From contig NZ_CP051006.1 of the NCBI RefSeq assembly GCF_014673495.1, forward strand, positions 7,129,001 through 7,193,000: 64,000 bases of DNA. The letters run 5' to 3'. Positions within the stretch are counted from its first letter, which is position 1, and each line of letters opens with the position of its first letter. The notes beneath the pieces are model-generated. The model did not search any database. It saw only the letters and a list, made by a program, of their open reading frames with translations, and was not told the origin of the DNA. The position numbers were made by a program, and so were the translations under genes. This stretch comes from Streptomyces griseofuscus (GTDB lineage Bacteria > Actinomycetota > Actinomycetes > Streptomycetales > Streptomycetaceae). This document shows, in pieces, positions 23,817-31,500 of the stretch.

Positions 23817-24632
23817 TTACGCCCGGCCCTCGTACGCCTCGCGGACCTCGGGCGTCTCGTACGGCAGCAGCTGCGGGCGCTTGGCCGGCCGGCCGTCCCC
23901 GGAGGAGCGGCCGGTCAGCCGCCTGCCTATCCAGGGCAGCAGGTACTGGCGGGCGAAGCGGACGTCCGCCACCCGCCGGTCGAGCCAGGCCGGAGGCGCG
24001 GTGGCCGGCATCGGCACCTGCCACTCGGTGTCCTCGGGCGGGTAGCCGAGCGTCTGCCAGACCGCCTCGGCCACCCGGCGGTGCCCGTCGGCTGTCAGAT
24101 GCAGCCGGTCCACGTCCCACAGCCGGGGATCGGCGAGCGCGGGGGCGCCGTACAGGTCGACGACGAGGGCGCCGTGCTTGGCGGCCAGCTCGTCCACGGT
24201 GGCGAACAGCTCCTCCATCCGCGGCCGGAACCGCTCGAGGACCGGGCCCTGGCGGCCGGGGCTGCGCATCAGCACCAGCCGCCCGCAGGAGGGGGCGAGC
24301 CGCTCCACGGCCTCGGTGAGCAGCCCGCGCACCCTGCCCATGTCGCACTTGGGCCGCAGGGTGTCGTTGAGCCCGCCGACCAGGGTCACCACATCGGCGT
24401 TCATGGCGGCGGCCGCGTCCACCTGCTCGTCGACGATCTGTCCGATCAGCTTGCCGCGCACGGCGAGATTGGCGTACCGGAAGCCGGGGGCGCTCGCCGC
24501 CATCCGCGCGGCGAGCACATCGGCCCAGCCCCGGTAGGAGCCGTCGGGCAGCAGGTCCGACATGCCCTCGGTGAAGGAGTCGCCGATCGCGACCAGGCTG
24601 GTGTACGGGGGAGAAGCGGGATTCGTCTGCAT
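23817..24632 (-). CDS. SGNH/GDSL-family hydrolase
   Basis: The product is 271 residues with all SGNH blocks: block I IGDSFTEG (nucleophile Ser), the block II Gly region LAVRGK, block III GGLNDTL (Asn) and block V DRLHLTADGH (Asp and His). These are esterases or lipases acting on acyl esters. There is no signal peptide, so the enzyme is probably cytoplasmic. It is the first chromosomal gene beyond the integrated element, transcribed toward it. Confidence 0.9.
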   Translation of the reverse strand: MQTNPASPPYTSLVAIGDSFTEGMSDLLPDGSYRGWADVLAARMAASAPGFRYANLAVRGKLIGQIVDEQVDAAAAMNADVVTLVGGLNDTLRPKCDMGRVRGLLTEAVERLAPSCGRLVLMRSPGRQGPVLERFRPRMEELFATVDELAAKHGALVVDLYGAPALADPRLWDVDRLHLTADGHRRVAEAVWQTLGYPPEDTEWQVPMPATAPPAWLDRRVADVRFARQYLLPWIGRRLTGRSSGDGRPAKRPQLLPYETPEVREAYEGRA

Positions 24633-24694
24633 GGCGACAGCGATGGTATCCCGGCTCCATACCCAGCGGTCGGTCGGTAGGGGGACCGGCGCGC

Positions 24695-25708
24695 TCAGGC
24701 CGGCTGTCCGAACAGCTCCCGCAGTACGTCCTCCATGGTCACGAGCCCGGCGAGGCGCCCGTCGTCGCCGAGGACGGCCGCCACGTGGTTGCGGCTGCCG
24801 CGCATCGCGGTGAGCACGTCGTCCAGCGGAGTGTCCGCCTTCACCCGGGCGATGGGCCGCATGTCGCGCAGCTCGAACGGCAGATCCCGGGGCAGGGCGT
24901 CCAGCGCGTCCTTGACGTGCAGATACCCGACGATACGGCGGCCCGGGTCGACCACCGGGAACCGGGAGAAGCCCGACTCGGCCGACAGGCGCTCCAGCTG
25001 CTCCGGGGTCACGCCCACCTGCGCGTACACCACCCGCTCAAGCGGCACCACGACGTCCCGCACCGGGCGGCTGCCCAGCTCCAGGGCGTCGTGCAGCCGC
25101 TCCTGCGCCCGGTCGTCGATCAGGCCCGCCTCGCTGGCGTCCTTGACGATCTCGGCGAGCTGCGCGTCGGTGAAGGTCGCCGCGACCTCGCCCTTGGCCT
25201 CGACCCGGAGCAGCTTCAGCAGCGCGTTGGCGAACGCGTTCACCGTGAAGATCACCGGGCGCAGTGCCCGGGACAGTGCGACCAGCGGCGGCCCGAGCAG
25301 CAGCGCGGCCCGCACCGGCTCCGCGAGCGAGATGTTCTTGGGCACCATCTCGCCCAGCAGCATGTGCAGATACGTCGCCAGGGTCAGCGCGATCACGAAC
25401 GACACCACATGGCCCACGCCCAGTGGCACGCCCACCGCGTGGAACACCGGCTCCAGCAGATGCGCGATGGCCGGTTCGGCGACCACACCGAGGACCAGGG
25501 TGCACAGCGTGATGCCGAGCTGGGCGGCGGCCAGCAGCGCGGAGACATGCTCCAGGCCCCACAGCACGCTCCTCGCCCGCCGGTCGCCCTCCTGCGCGAG
25601 CGGCTCGATCTGCGAGCGGCGCACCGAGATCAGCGCGAACTCGCCGGCCACGAAGAACGCGTTGACCACAAGGGTGGCCAGACCGATCAGCAGCTGTACG
25701 GCGATCAT
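24695..25708 (-). CDS. CNNM/CBS-domain membrane protein (CorC/HlyC family)
   Basis: The product is 337 residues. An N-terminal CNNM (DUF21) membrane domain with about four helices starts VQLLIGLATLVVNAFFVAGE and includes QLGITLCTLVLGVVAEPAIA. Tandem CBS domains follow (VVVPLERVVYAQVGVTP and GYLHVKDALDALP, then DDVLTAMRGSRNHVAAVLGD). The family transports or senses divalent cations such as Mg2+ or Co2+. Its start overlaps the stop of the longer homologue upstream (ATGA), so both are co-translated. The C-terminal CorC_HlyC domain is missing, unlike its partner. Confidence 0.88.
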   Translation of the reverse strand: MIAVQLLIGLATLVVNAFFVAGEFALISVRRSQIEPLAQEGDRRARSVLWGLEHVSALLAAAQLGITLCTLVLGVVAEPAIAHLLEPVFHAVGVPLGVGHVVSFVIALTLATYLHMLLGEMVPKNISLAEPVRAALLLGPPLVALSRALRPVIFTVNAFANALLKLLRVEAKGEVAATFTDAQLAEIVKDASEAGLIDDRAQERLHDALELGSRPVRDVVVPLERVVYAQVGVTPEQLERLSAESGFSRFPVVDPGRRIVGYLHVKDALDALPRDLPFELRDMRPIARVKADTPLDDVLTAMRGSRNHVAAVLGDDGRLAGLVTMEDVLRELFGQPA

Positions 25709-27048
25709 CGCGCCCCCTCCGTCGTCTTGTCCCCGCGCTCGTCGTCCAGCGGCGCGTGCAGCAGTACCCGGGCGGCGCGCCGCCCGGAGGCGTCCACCAC
25801 GTCCAGGCGCCAGCCCGCGAGCTCGACCCGGTCGCCCACCTCGGGTATCCGGCCCAGCTCGGTGGCGACAAGACCGGCCAGGGTCTCGTACGGCCCGTCG
25901 GGCACCCGCAGCCCGACGCGCGCGAGCTGGTCGGTGCGGGCGGCGCCGTCGGCCGAGTACAGGGCCCGGCCGCTCTCGTCCGCGCCGGCCGGGGCGAGGT
26001 CGGGCGTCTCGTGCGGGTCGTGCTCGTCGCGGACCTCGCCGACGACCTCCTCGACGATGTCCTCAAGGGTCGCCACGCCCGCCGTCCCGCCGTACTCGTC
26101 TATGACGACGGCCATGGTGCGGCGGCCGGAGAGCCGGTCGAGGAGCCGGTCGACGGTGAGGGACTCGGGCACCAGCAGCGGCTCCCGCATCAGATGCGAG
26201 ATACGGCGGTGGCGGCGGTGCTCGGCGGGCACCGCGAGGACGTCCTTGATGTGCACGGTGCCGACGACCGTGTCGAGGTTGCCGCGGAAGACCGGGAAGC
26301 GGGACAGGCCGGTCGCCCGGGTCGCGTTCGCCACGTCCTCGCAGGTCGCCTGCTCCTCCAGGGCGATGACCTGGACACGCGGGGTCATCACGTTCTCCGC
26401 GGTCAGGTCGGCCAGGTTCAGCGTCCGGACGAACAGCTCGGCGGTGTCCGGCTCCAGGGCGCCCTGCTTGGCGGAGTGCCGGGCGAGCGCGGCCAGCTCC
26501 TGCGGCCCGCGCGCGGAGGCCAGCTCCTCGGCGGGTTCGAGACCGAGCCTGCGTACGACATGGTTGGCCGTGTTGTTCAGCTGGGCGATGAAGGGCCGGA
26601 AGGCGGCGCTGAACCAGCGCTGCGGGGTGCCCACCCGCTTGGCGACGGCCAGCGGCGAGGAGATCGCCCAGTTCTTGGGCACCAGCTCGCCGACGACCAT
26701 CAGGAAGACCGTGGACAGCGCGGTGCCGAGCACCAGGGCCGCCGATTGCGCCGCGCCGCCGGACAGGCCCATGGCGCGGAACGGCCCGGCGAGCATCTTG
26801 GCGATCGAGGGCTCGGCGAGCATACCGACGACCAGATTGGTGACAGTGATGCCGAGCTGGGCGCCGGACAGCTGGAACGTCAGGTTCCGTACGGCCTTCA
26901 GGGCGCCCGCGGCACCGCGCTCGCCGCGCTGCACGGCCCGCTCCAGCTCGCCGCGCTCGACCGTGGTCAGCGAGAACTCGGCGGCCACGAAGGCGCCGCA
27001 GGCGAACGACAGCAGGATCGCCACCAGAAGGAGCAGCACTTCGGTCAT
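25705..27048 (-). CDS. CNNM/CBS/CorC-domain membrane protein
   Basis: The product is 447 residues with the full family layout: CNNM membrane domain (LLLLVAILLSFACGAFVAAE, then SGAQLGITVTNLVVGMLAEP), two CBS domains (NVMTPRVQVIALEEQ, VGTVHIKDVLAVP) and a C-terminal CorC_HlyC domain (GVATLEDIVEEVVGEVRDEH and DEYGGTAGV). It is probably a Mg2+/Co2+ efflux or cation-homeostasis protein. The paired arrangement with the shorter paralogue suggests a heteromeric transporter. Confidence 0.9.
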   Translation of the reverse strand: MTEVLLLLVAILLSFACGAFVAAEFSLTTVERGELERAVQRGERGAAGALKAVRNLTFQLSGAQLGITVTNLVVGMLAEPSIAKMLAGPFRAMGLSGGAAQSAALVLGTALSTVFLMVVGELVPKNWAISSPLAVAKRVGTPQRWFSAAFRPFIAQLNNTANHVVRRLGLEPAEELASARGPQELAALARHSAKQGALEPDTAELFVRTLNLADLTAENVMTPRVQVIALEEQATCEDVANATRATGLSRFPVFRGNLDTVVGTVHIKDVLAVPAEHRRHRRISHLMREPLLVPESLTVDRLLDRLSGRRTMAVVIDEYGGTAGVATLEDIVEEVVGEVRDEHDPHETPDLAPAGADESGRALYSADGAARTDQLARVGLRVPDGPYETLAGLVATELGRIPEVGDRVELAGWRLDVVDASGRRAARVLLHAPLDDERGDKTTEGAR

Positions 27049-27221
27049 CGGGTCACCCCCGTCCCATGATCGGACGGGGAACGGCGGGACGCGCGGTGTC
27101 GCGGGCCGGGGGGCTCGCCCATGGGTGGACGCTCACTACCTTTCACAGAGGACCGAGTACTCCCTCCAGGGTAAAGGATGGGCAAAGCAGCGCCGGGAAG
27201 CCTGTGGACAACTCCTCGGCC

Positions 27222-27647
27222 TCAGGCGGTGAGCGGCTTCACCCAGCGCCGCCACCGCTCCTCGGGCGCGTACCCGGCCGCACTCCACGCGTACCGTGCC
27301 CGCTCATTGCGCACCAGCACCATCGCGTCGGCGCGCCGCCCGCCGAGGCGCAGGAACCGCTCCTCGGCGGCGGCCAGCAGGGCCGTGGCGACGCCCTGGC
27401 GCCGCCGCTCGGGAGCCACCGCGAGCCGGTACAGATGGCAGCGCCAGCCGTCGAAGCCCGCGATCACGGTGCCGACCAGCTCACCGCCCCGCTCGGCCAG
27501 GATCAGCGCCTGGGGGTCGCGCTCCAGCAGGCGCTCCACCCCGGCGCGGTCGTCGCTGATGCTGGTGCCCTCGGCGGCCGTCCGCCAGAAGGCGAGCACG
27601 GCGTCGAGGTCATCGGGCAGGGCGGGACGTACGCTCAGCTCGTTCAT
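27222..27647 (-). CDS. GNAT-family N-acetyltransferase
   Basis: The product is 141 residues with the standard GNAT fold: N-terminal beta strand SVRPALPDDLDAVLAFWR, central strand VIAGFDGWRCHLYRLAV, and the acetyl-CoA loop RRRQGVATALLAAAEERF (Q/RxxGxA type). It transfers an acetyl group from acetyl-CoA to an amine; the substrate is not evident. It stands as a single leftward gene between the cation protein pair and the flavin oxidoreductase. Confidence 0.88.
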   Translation of the reverse strand: MNELSVRPALPDDLDAVLAFWRTAAEGTSISDDRAGVERLLERDPQALILAERGGELVGTVIAGFDGWRCHLYRLAVAPERRRQGVATALLAAAEERFLRLGGRRADAMVLVRNERARYAWSAAGYAPEERWRRWVKPLTA

Positions 27648-27692
27648 GCGGCCACCCTGAGCGCGGCCGGGCCCCGCGCGCCGGGGTTTCCA

Positions 27693-28577
27693 TCATGCGG
27701 ACTCGGCGCGCAACCGCTCGATCACCGGCGCGAACGCCTCCATCTGGGGCTCCAGGACGGTCAGGTTGGTGAATCCGTACCGCTCGCGCTGCGCCCTGAT
27801 CTTCGCCACGATGTCCTCCAGTGGGCCCACCAGCATGATCGGCAGCGCCAGCGCGGCTTCCAGGCTCAGGTGCGGTTGCCGCTCCAGCACGGACTTGAGC
27901 GCGGTGTCGGGATCGTCGGTGATCGCGATCTGCTGGATCAGCAGGTTCAGCTCGGCGGGTTCGGCCCGGCCGGCCGCGAACTCCCGGTAGCGCGCCACCC
28001 GTTCGTCCAGCTCGTCGGCGGTGAGCGGTTCGAGCGACCGTGTGCTCCCCGTCCGGACGCCCGAGAAGGCCGCGATGTCGGCGTGCTCGGCGGTCAGCCG
28101 CAGCATCCGGTCGCCGTTGCCGCCGATCAGCAGCGGCACCCGGGCCTGCTCCGGGCGCGGCTGGTACTCCTCGGAGCCGAGCAGCCGCGCCAACTCCTCG
28201 ACCGTGCGCCGCAGGTGGTCCACCCGTTCGCCCGCGGAGCCGAACGGCAGCCCGGCCGCGTCATGCTCCTCCCGCACATAGCCGGTGCCCAGGCCGAGTT
28301 CGAGCCGTCCGCCGGTGAGCGCGTCCGTGGTCGCGACCTCCCGGGCGAGCAACGTCGGGTTGTAGAAACCGGCGTTGAGCACCAGCGTGCCGACCCGGGC
28401 CCGCTCGGTCGCCTGCGCCGCCGCGACCAGCGCCGGGAAGGGCGCCACCCAGCCGAGATGGTCGGGGACGAGGATCACGTCGTAACCCAGCTCCTCGGCG
28501 CGGCGGCATTTCGCGCGCCACTCGGCCGCGGACGCGGGCGTGAGCATGTTGACCCCGAAACGGAACGGGCGCGTCAT
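27693..28577 (-). CDS. LLM-class F420-dependent oxidoreductase
   Basis: The product is 294 residues, a TIM-barrel luciferase-like monooxygenase family member: FRFGVNMLTPASAAEWRAKC, GYDVILVPDHLGWVAPFPAL, ALTGGRLELGLGTGYV and VPLLIGGNGDRMLRLTAEHA. In actinomycetes this subfamily generally uses cofactor F420. The substrate is unknown. ATG 28577 is used (GGAGA upstream) rather than the TTG one codon earlier. Confidence 0.88.
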   Translation of the reverse strand: MTRPFRFGVNMLTPASAAEWRAKCRRAEELGYDVILVPDHLGWVAPFPALVAAAQATERARVGTLVLNAGFYNPTLLAREVATTDALTGGRLELGLGTGYVREEHDAAGLPFGSAGERVDHLRRTVEELARLLGSEEYQPRPEQARVPLLIGGNGDRMLRLTAEHADIAAFSGVRTGSTRSLEPLTADELDERVARYREFAAGRAEPAELNLLIQQIAITDDPDTALKSVLERQPHLSLEAALALPIMLVGPLEDIVAKIRAQRERYGFTNLTVLEPQMEAFAPVIERLRAESA

Positions 28578-28655
28578 CAAGTCTCCTCAACCGTGAGCGA
28601 ATTGACCTTCAGCTGACATCCCATCACAGCGGGCGCCGGCGTATCCGGAGGGCGT

Positions 28656-29157
28656 TCACTCGTGGGCGATCGCCGCCAGCACATTCATCCACGAGGCCCG
28701 CAGCGGGGGCAGCGCGGCGGCGACGACCCCCACCACGGCGGAGCCGACGACCACGGCCACGATCGTGCCCCAGGGGATCGCGAACGCCGTCAACCCGCGC
28801 AGCGCCAGCACCCGTTGCATGCACACGCCCCTGGAACATGAACCCGATCCGGTCCCGCCGCAGCCGGGTCAGCTCCCGCTCCCGCAGCCCCGTGATCTCG
28901 GTCTCGCCCAGCCACACCTGCCCGGCCGACACGGTGTCGAGCCCCGCCAGGCAGTGCACCAGCGTGGACTTGCCGGACCCCGAGGGCCCCATCACGGCGG
29001 TGAACCGGCCCCGCGCGATGTCCACGTCCACCGAGTCCAGCGCGAGCACGGCGGTCTCGCCCGCGCCGTATGCCTTGGTCAGCCCGCGGGCGCGGGTCGC
29101 GGCCCCCTCACCCGGCGCGCGGCCGGGGGCGTGCTGTGCGGTAGCGGATGTGGACAA
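28656..29157 (-). pseudogene. ABC-transporter relic: ATPase N-terminus joined to FtsX permease C-terminus
   Basis: From TTG 29157 (GGGAGGCG upstream) the frame encodes the first 109 residues or so of a MacB/LolD-type ATPase, including Walker A MGPSGSGKST and the Q-loop RIGFMFQ. At about 28831 homology stops. After a frame change, the sequence from 28819 leftwards encodes the last 54 residues of an FtsX-type permease (MQRVLALRGLTAFAIPWG through RASWMNVLAAIAHE, stop 28656). The rest of the ATPase and nearly all of the permease have been deleted, so neither product can work. The join looks like a single internal deletion of a once complete two-gene operon. Confidence 0.8.
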
Positions 29158-29315
29158 GACCGCCTCCCGGTCACCGGTACGAGCTGTCCCGGGTGAGCCT
29201 AATGTGACCGGCGGCACAGCGGGAATCGGCGGGGGGGTCCGGCGAAGCCGACGGGCGGGGTCCCGGCGAGCCCCGGTGCGGCGCGCCCGTGCGCCCCTTG
29301 TGCCTCCGGTCCCGC

Positions 29316-29345
29316 TTGCCCCTGCTAGCACCTGGGCGCTAGCGT
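29316..29345 (+). promoter_or_regulatory. Promoter and operator of the RHH/Fic-like pair
   Basis: A sigma-70-like promoter, TTGCCC (29316-29321), 18-bp spacer, TAGCGT (29340-29345), ends six bases before the ATG, so the message is probably leaderless. GCTAGC at 29324-29329 and again at 29338-29343 forms an inverted pair overlapping the promoter, suited to autoregulation by the ribbon-helix-helix antitoxin. Confidence 0.55.
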
Positions 29346-29351
29346 CGAGAC

Positions 29352-29594
29352 ATGGCGAAGACCCAGCTGAACGTGCGCGTGGACGAGGGCACCGCCCGCG
29401 CGGCGCGCGAGCGCGCGCTGGCCCGCGGGATGAGCGTCAACCGCTACATCGAGGAACTGGTCAGACAGGACACCGGCGAGGCCGGCCGCACCTTCGTGGA
29501 GGCCGCCGCCGACTTCATGAAGCAGTACGAGTCCGTGTTCGCCGAGGAGTTCACCGAGGCGCGCGGCACCGCTCCGGGCGAAGGACGCAGCTGA
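29352..29594 (+). CDS. Ribbon-helix-helix antitoxin
   Basis: Eighty residues. The N-terminal RHH DNA-binding fold is TQLNVRVDEGTARAARERAL, then ARGMSVNRYIEELVRQD; the acidic, helical C-terminus (FVEAAADFMKQYESVFAEEF) would wrap the partner. It is followed four bases later by a Fic/Doc-like protein, the classical antitoxin-toxin order. The promoter shows paired GCTAGC sites, consistent with autoregulation. Confidence 0.8.
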   Translation: MAKTQLNVRVDEGTARAARERALARGMSVNRYIEELVRQDTGEAGRTFVEAAADFMKQYESVFAEEFTEARGTAPGEGRS

Positions 29595-29598
29595 TCCC

Positions 29599-29985
29599 TT
29601 GAGCGATTCCCCGAACGGGCTGAGCATCGACCTCGCCTGGCTGCTCATGCTCGCCGAACAGAAGACACCCGGGGACCCGCAGGTCACCGACTGGGGCGCG
29701 CTGATCGCCGCCGTGGCCCGGCACCGGGCGGAGATCTTCGGCGTGCCGGTGTACGAGACGCCGTACACCCGCGCCGCCGCCCTCCTCCAGCTGCTCATCC
29801 ATGTTCCGGCGCTCGAACGCTCCAACGCGCTGTTCGCCTCCGCGGTCGCCTACGCCTATCTGGTCGCCAGCGGCGCGAAGGTCGTCACCACACCGGAACA
29901 GGTGCGCGACCTCGCCCGGCTGGTCAAGGACGGCGCCGCGAGCATCGACGACATCGCCCGGGAACTGCGCCGCTGGAGCCTGTGA
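29599..29985 (+). CDS. Fic/Doc-like toxin component with degenerate motif
   Basis: The product is 128 residues from a TTG start. It aligns in outline with the Doc branch of Fic proteins: SIDLAWLLMLAEQK at the start, then AALLQLLIHVPALERSNALF where the catalytic HxFx(D/E)xNK(R) helix should be. His is kept, but the Phe and the Asn-Lys-Arg spacing are not. This short form is widespread in Streptomyces next to RHH proteins. It may have lost AMP- or phosphate-transfer activity or changed substrate. Pairing with the upstream antitoxin gene supports a toxin-antitoxin unit. Confidence 0.7.
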   Translation: MSDSPNGLSIDLAWLLMLAEQKTPGDPQVTDWGALIAAVARHRAEIFGVPVYETPYTRAAALLQLLIHVPALERSNALFASAVAYAYLVASGAKVVTTPEQVRDLARLVKDGAASIDDIARELRRWSL

Positions 29986-30672
29986 TCAGGAGGCGTCCGG
30001 TGTGCCATCTTGCCGCCAGGCGGTCCCCAGCACACAGTACGAGGCCGGCAGCCGAGGTCCGCGCTCCGGCAGTGACAGGCCGCGGTACGGCCCGAGTTCG
30101 AACCCGGCGCGGCGCAGCGCGGCCACCGGGTCCCGGGCCAGATGGCAGCCCCCGGCGAGCGCGGGCCACAGCGTACGGTCGAGGACGCGCTGGGTCAGCC
30201 GCATCGCGGGACCGCCGCCGCGCCCGTGCTCGAAGAACCGCACCTGCCCGCCGGGCCTGAGCACCCGCCGCGCCTCTTCCAGCGCCCGCGCCACATCGCG
30301 CACACTGCACAGCACCAGGGACAGCACCACCGCGTCGAACGCCCCGCTCTCGACGGGCAGCGCCTCCGCCGCGCCGGGCACCACGTCGACCGGCACCGGT
30401 GCGCGCCGCGCCGACTCCCGTGCCAACCGGCCCAGCAACGGCTCCGGTTCCACGGCGACGACCTGTGCGACGGACGCGGGATAGCGGGCGAAGTTGAGCC
30501 CGTTGCCCGCGCCGACCTCGATCACCCGGCCGGACAGCCCGGCGAGCAGCCGCCCTCGCACCCCGGCGAACCCGAGCCGCGCGTCCGCGCCGACGCTGAC
30601 GCGCGCGTAGTACCGCGCGAACACCGGATGCCGTACGGCCCCCGGCCCCGCCACCTCGGACCCCAGCCGCAT
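29986..30672 (-). CDS. Class I SAM-dependent methyltransferase
   Basis: The product is 228 residues of the UbiE/COQ5-like superfamily. The SAM-binding motif is VIEVGAGNGLNFARYP (GxGxG), followed by VAVEPEPLL, FDAVVLSLVLCSV (motif III) and RVLRPGGQVRFFEHGR. The C-terminus carries a Tyr/Cys-containing strand but no membrane segment. The substrate is unknown; such enzymes methylate lipids, quinones or arsenic species. It is convergent with the toxin gene and is followed upstream by the bioD terminator. Confidence 0.88.
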   Translation of the reverse strand: MRLGSEVAGPGAVRHPVFARYYARVSVGADARLGFAGVRGRLLAGLSGRVIEVGAGNGLNFARYPASVAQVVAVEPEPLLGRLARESARRAPVPVDVVPGAAEALPVESGAFDAVVLSLVLCSVRDVARALEEARRVLRPGGQVRFFEHGRGGGPAMRLTQRVLDRTLWPALAGGCHLARDPVAALRRAGFELGPYRGLSLPERGPRLPASYCVLGTAWRQDGTPDAS

Positions 30673-30735
30673 ACCGACCTCCCGGACATCATGGACCTGG
30701 GGGAAGTATCCCCACGATCCGCCCCGGACAGACCT

Positions 30736-30785
30736 TAGGGCCTCTTGTCCGGATCATGCCGGTTTGATCCGAACGAAAGACCCTA
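30736..30785 (-). terminator. Long imperfect palindrome beginning at the bioD stop codon
   Basis: Two 21-nt arms (30736-30756 and 30765-30785) surround an 8-nt loop and pair at 17 of 21 positions, with G-U pairs possible in RNA. The TAG stop of bioD (30783-30785) is the base of the leftward stem. One arm recurs 14.6 kb away at the end of another gene. Confidence 0.65.
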
Positions 30786-30787
30786 GG
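30766..30787 (-). repeat. 22-bp exact repeat at a gene end, copy 1
   Basis: Reading leftward it starts CCTAGGGTCTTTCG and ends TTCGGATC. It is identical over 22 bp to 45348-45369, and in both places the TAG in it is the stop codon of the leftward gene. Confidence 0.85.
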
Positions 30788-31499
30788 CCCCTTCCCGTGC
30801 GCGGAACGCCTCCGCGTCCCAGGTGCCGTCCAGCCGCGCGGTCAGCCAGCCCGGGGCCGACGCTCTGAAGTCGGCCGGGGGCAGGGCACCCGCGCCCGCG
30901 GGCAGGGCGCCCAGCAGGGGAGCGCCGGAGACCTCGGGCAGGTCGGCGACATTGCAGCGAGTGGCCAGGTCAGGCGCGGCGGGCCAGCTGCCGATCACCA
31001 CCCCGAGCGGTTCGAGGCCGTGCCGGCGCAGCTCGCGGGCCGTCAGTTCCGTGGCGTTCAGCGTGCCCAGGCCCGCCTGGGCCACGATCAGCACCGGCGC
31101 GCCCAGCGCCCGTGCCGTGTCGGCCAGGGTGCCGCCCGCCGTGTCGAACCGTACGAGCAGCCCGCCCGCCCCCTCGACCAGCACCAGATCGTGCTCGGCG
31201 GCCAGTTTGGCGGCCCGCTCGGCCACCTCCTGCGGATGCACCGGCGCCAGGCCGGCCCGCCGCGCCGCCGTGCCCGGGGCCAACGGCTCGGGATAGCGGG
31301 CGACCTCCTGCGCCGTGACGGCACCGGCGAGCCGGGCCACCTCGTCGGCGTCCCCGCGCTCGTCGGGCCGTACCCCCGTCTGGGCGGCCTTGAGGACGGC
31401 CACCGAACGCCCGGCCGCGAGCGCCGCCGCGGCGACGGCGGCCGTGGTGACGGTCTTGCCGACCTCCGTGCCCGTCCCCGTGATCACCAGTACCGGCAT
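30783..31499 (-). CDS. bioD: Dethiobiotin synthetase
   Basis: The product is 238 residues. BioD forms the ureido ring of dethiobiotin from 7,8-diaminopelargonate, CO2 and ATP. Visible are the P-loop VITGTGTEVGKT (residues 4-15), KAAQTGV, the EGAGGLLV switch and VIVAQAGLGTLN-type base recognition. ATG 31499 lies one base after the bioA stop. It is the third gene of the leftward bioB-bioA-bioD operon and ends in a hairpin. Confidence 0.95.
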   Translation of the reverse strand: MPVLVITGTGTEVGKTVTTAAVAAAALAAGRSVAVLKAAQTGVRPDERGDADEVARLAGAVTAQEVARYPEPLAPGTAARRAGLAPVHPQEVAERAAKLAAEHDLVLVEGAGGLLVRFDTAGGTLADTARALGAPVLIVAQAGLGTLNATELTARELRRHGLEPLGVVIGSWPAAPDLATRCNVADLPEVSGAPLLGALPAGAGALPPADFRASAPGWLTARLDGTWDAEAFRAREGA

Positions 31500-31500
31500 C

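Noticed and set aside
24735..27232. Long rightward open frames opposite the two CNNM/CBS genes
   Set aside because: Their translations are Arg/Ser/Pro-rich without domains, whereas the leftward frames encode full CNNM and CBS domains.
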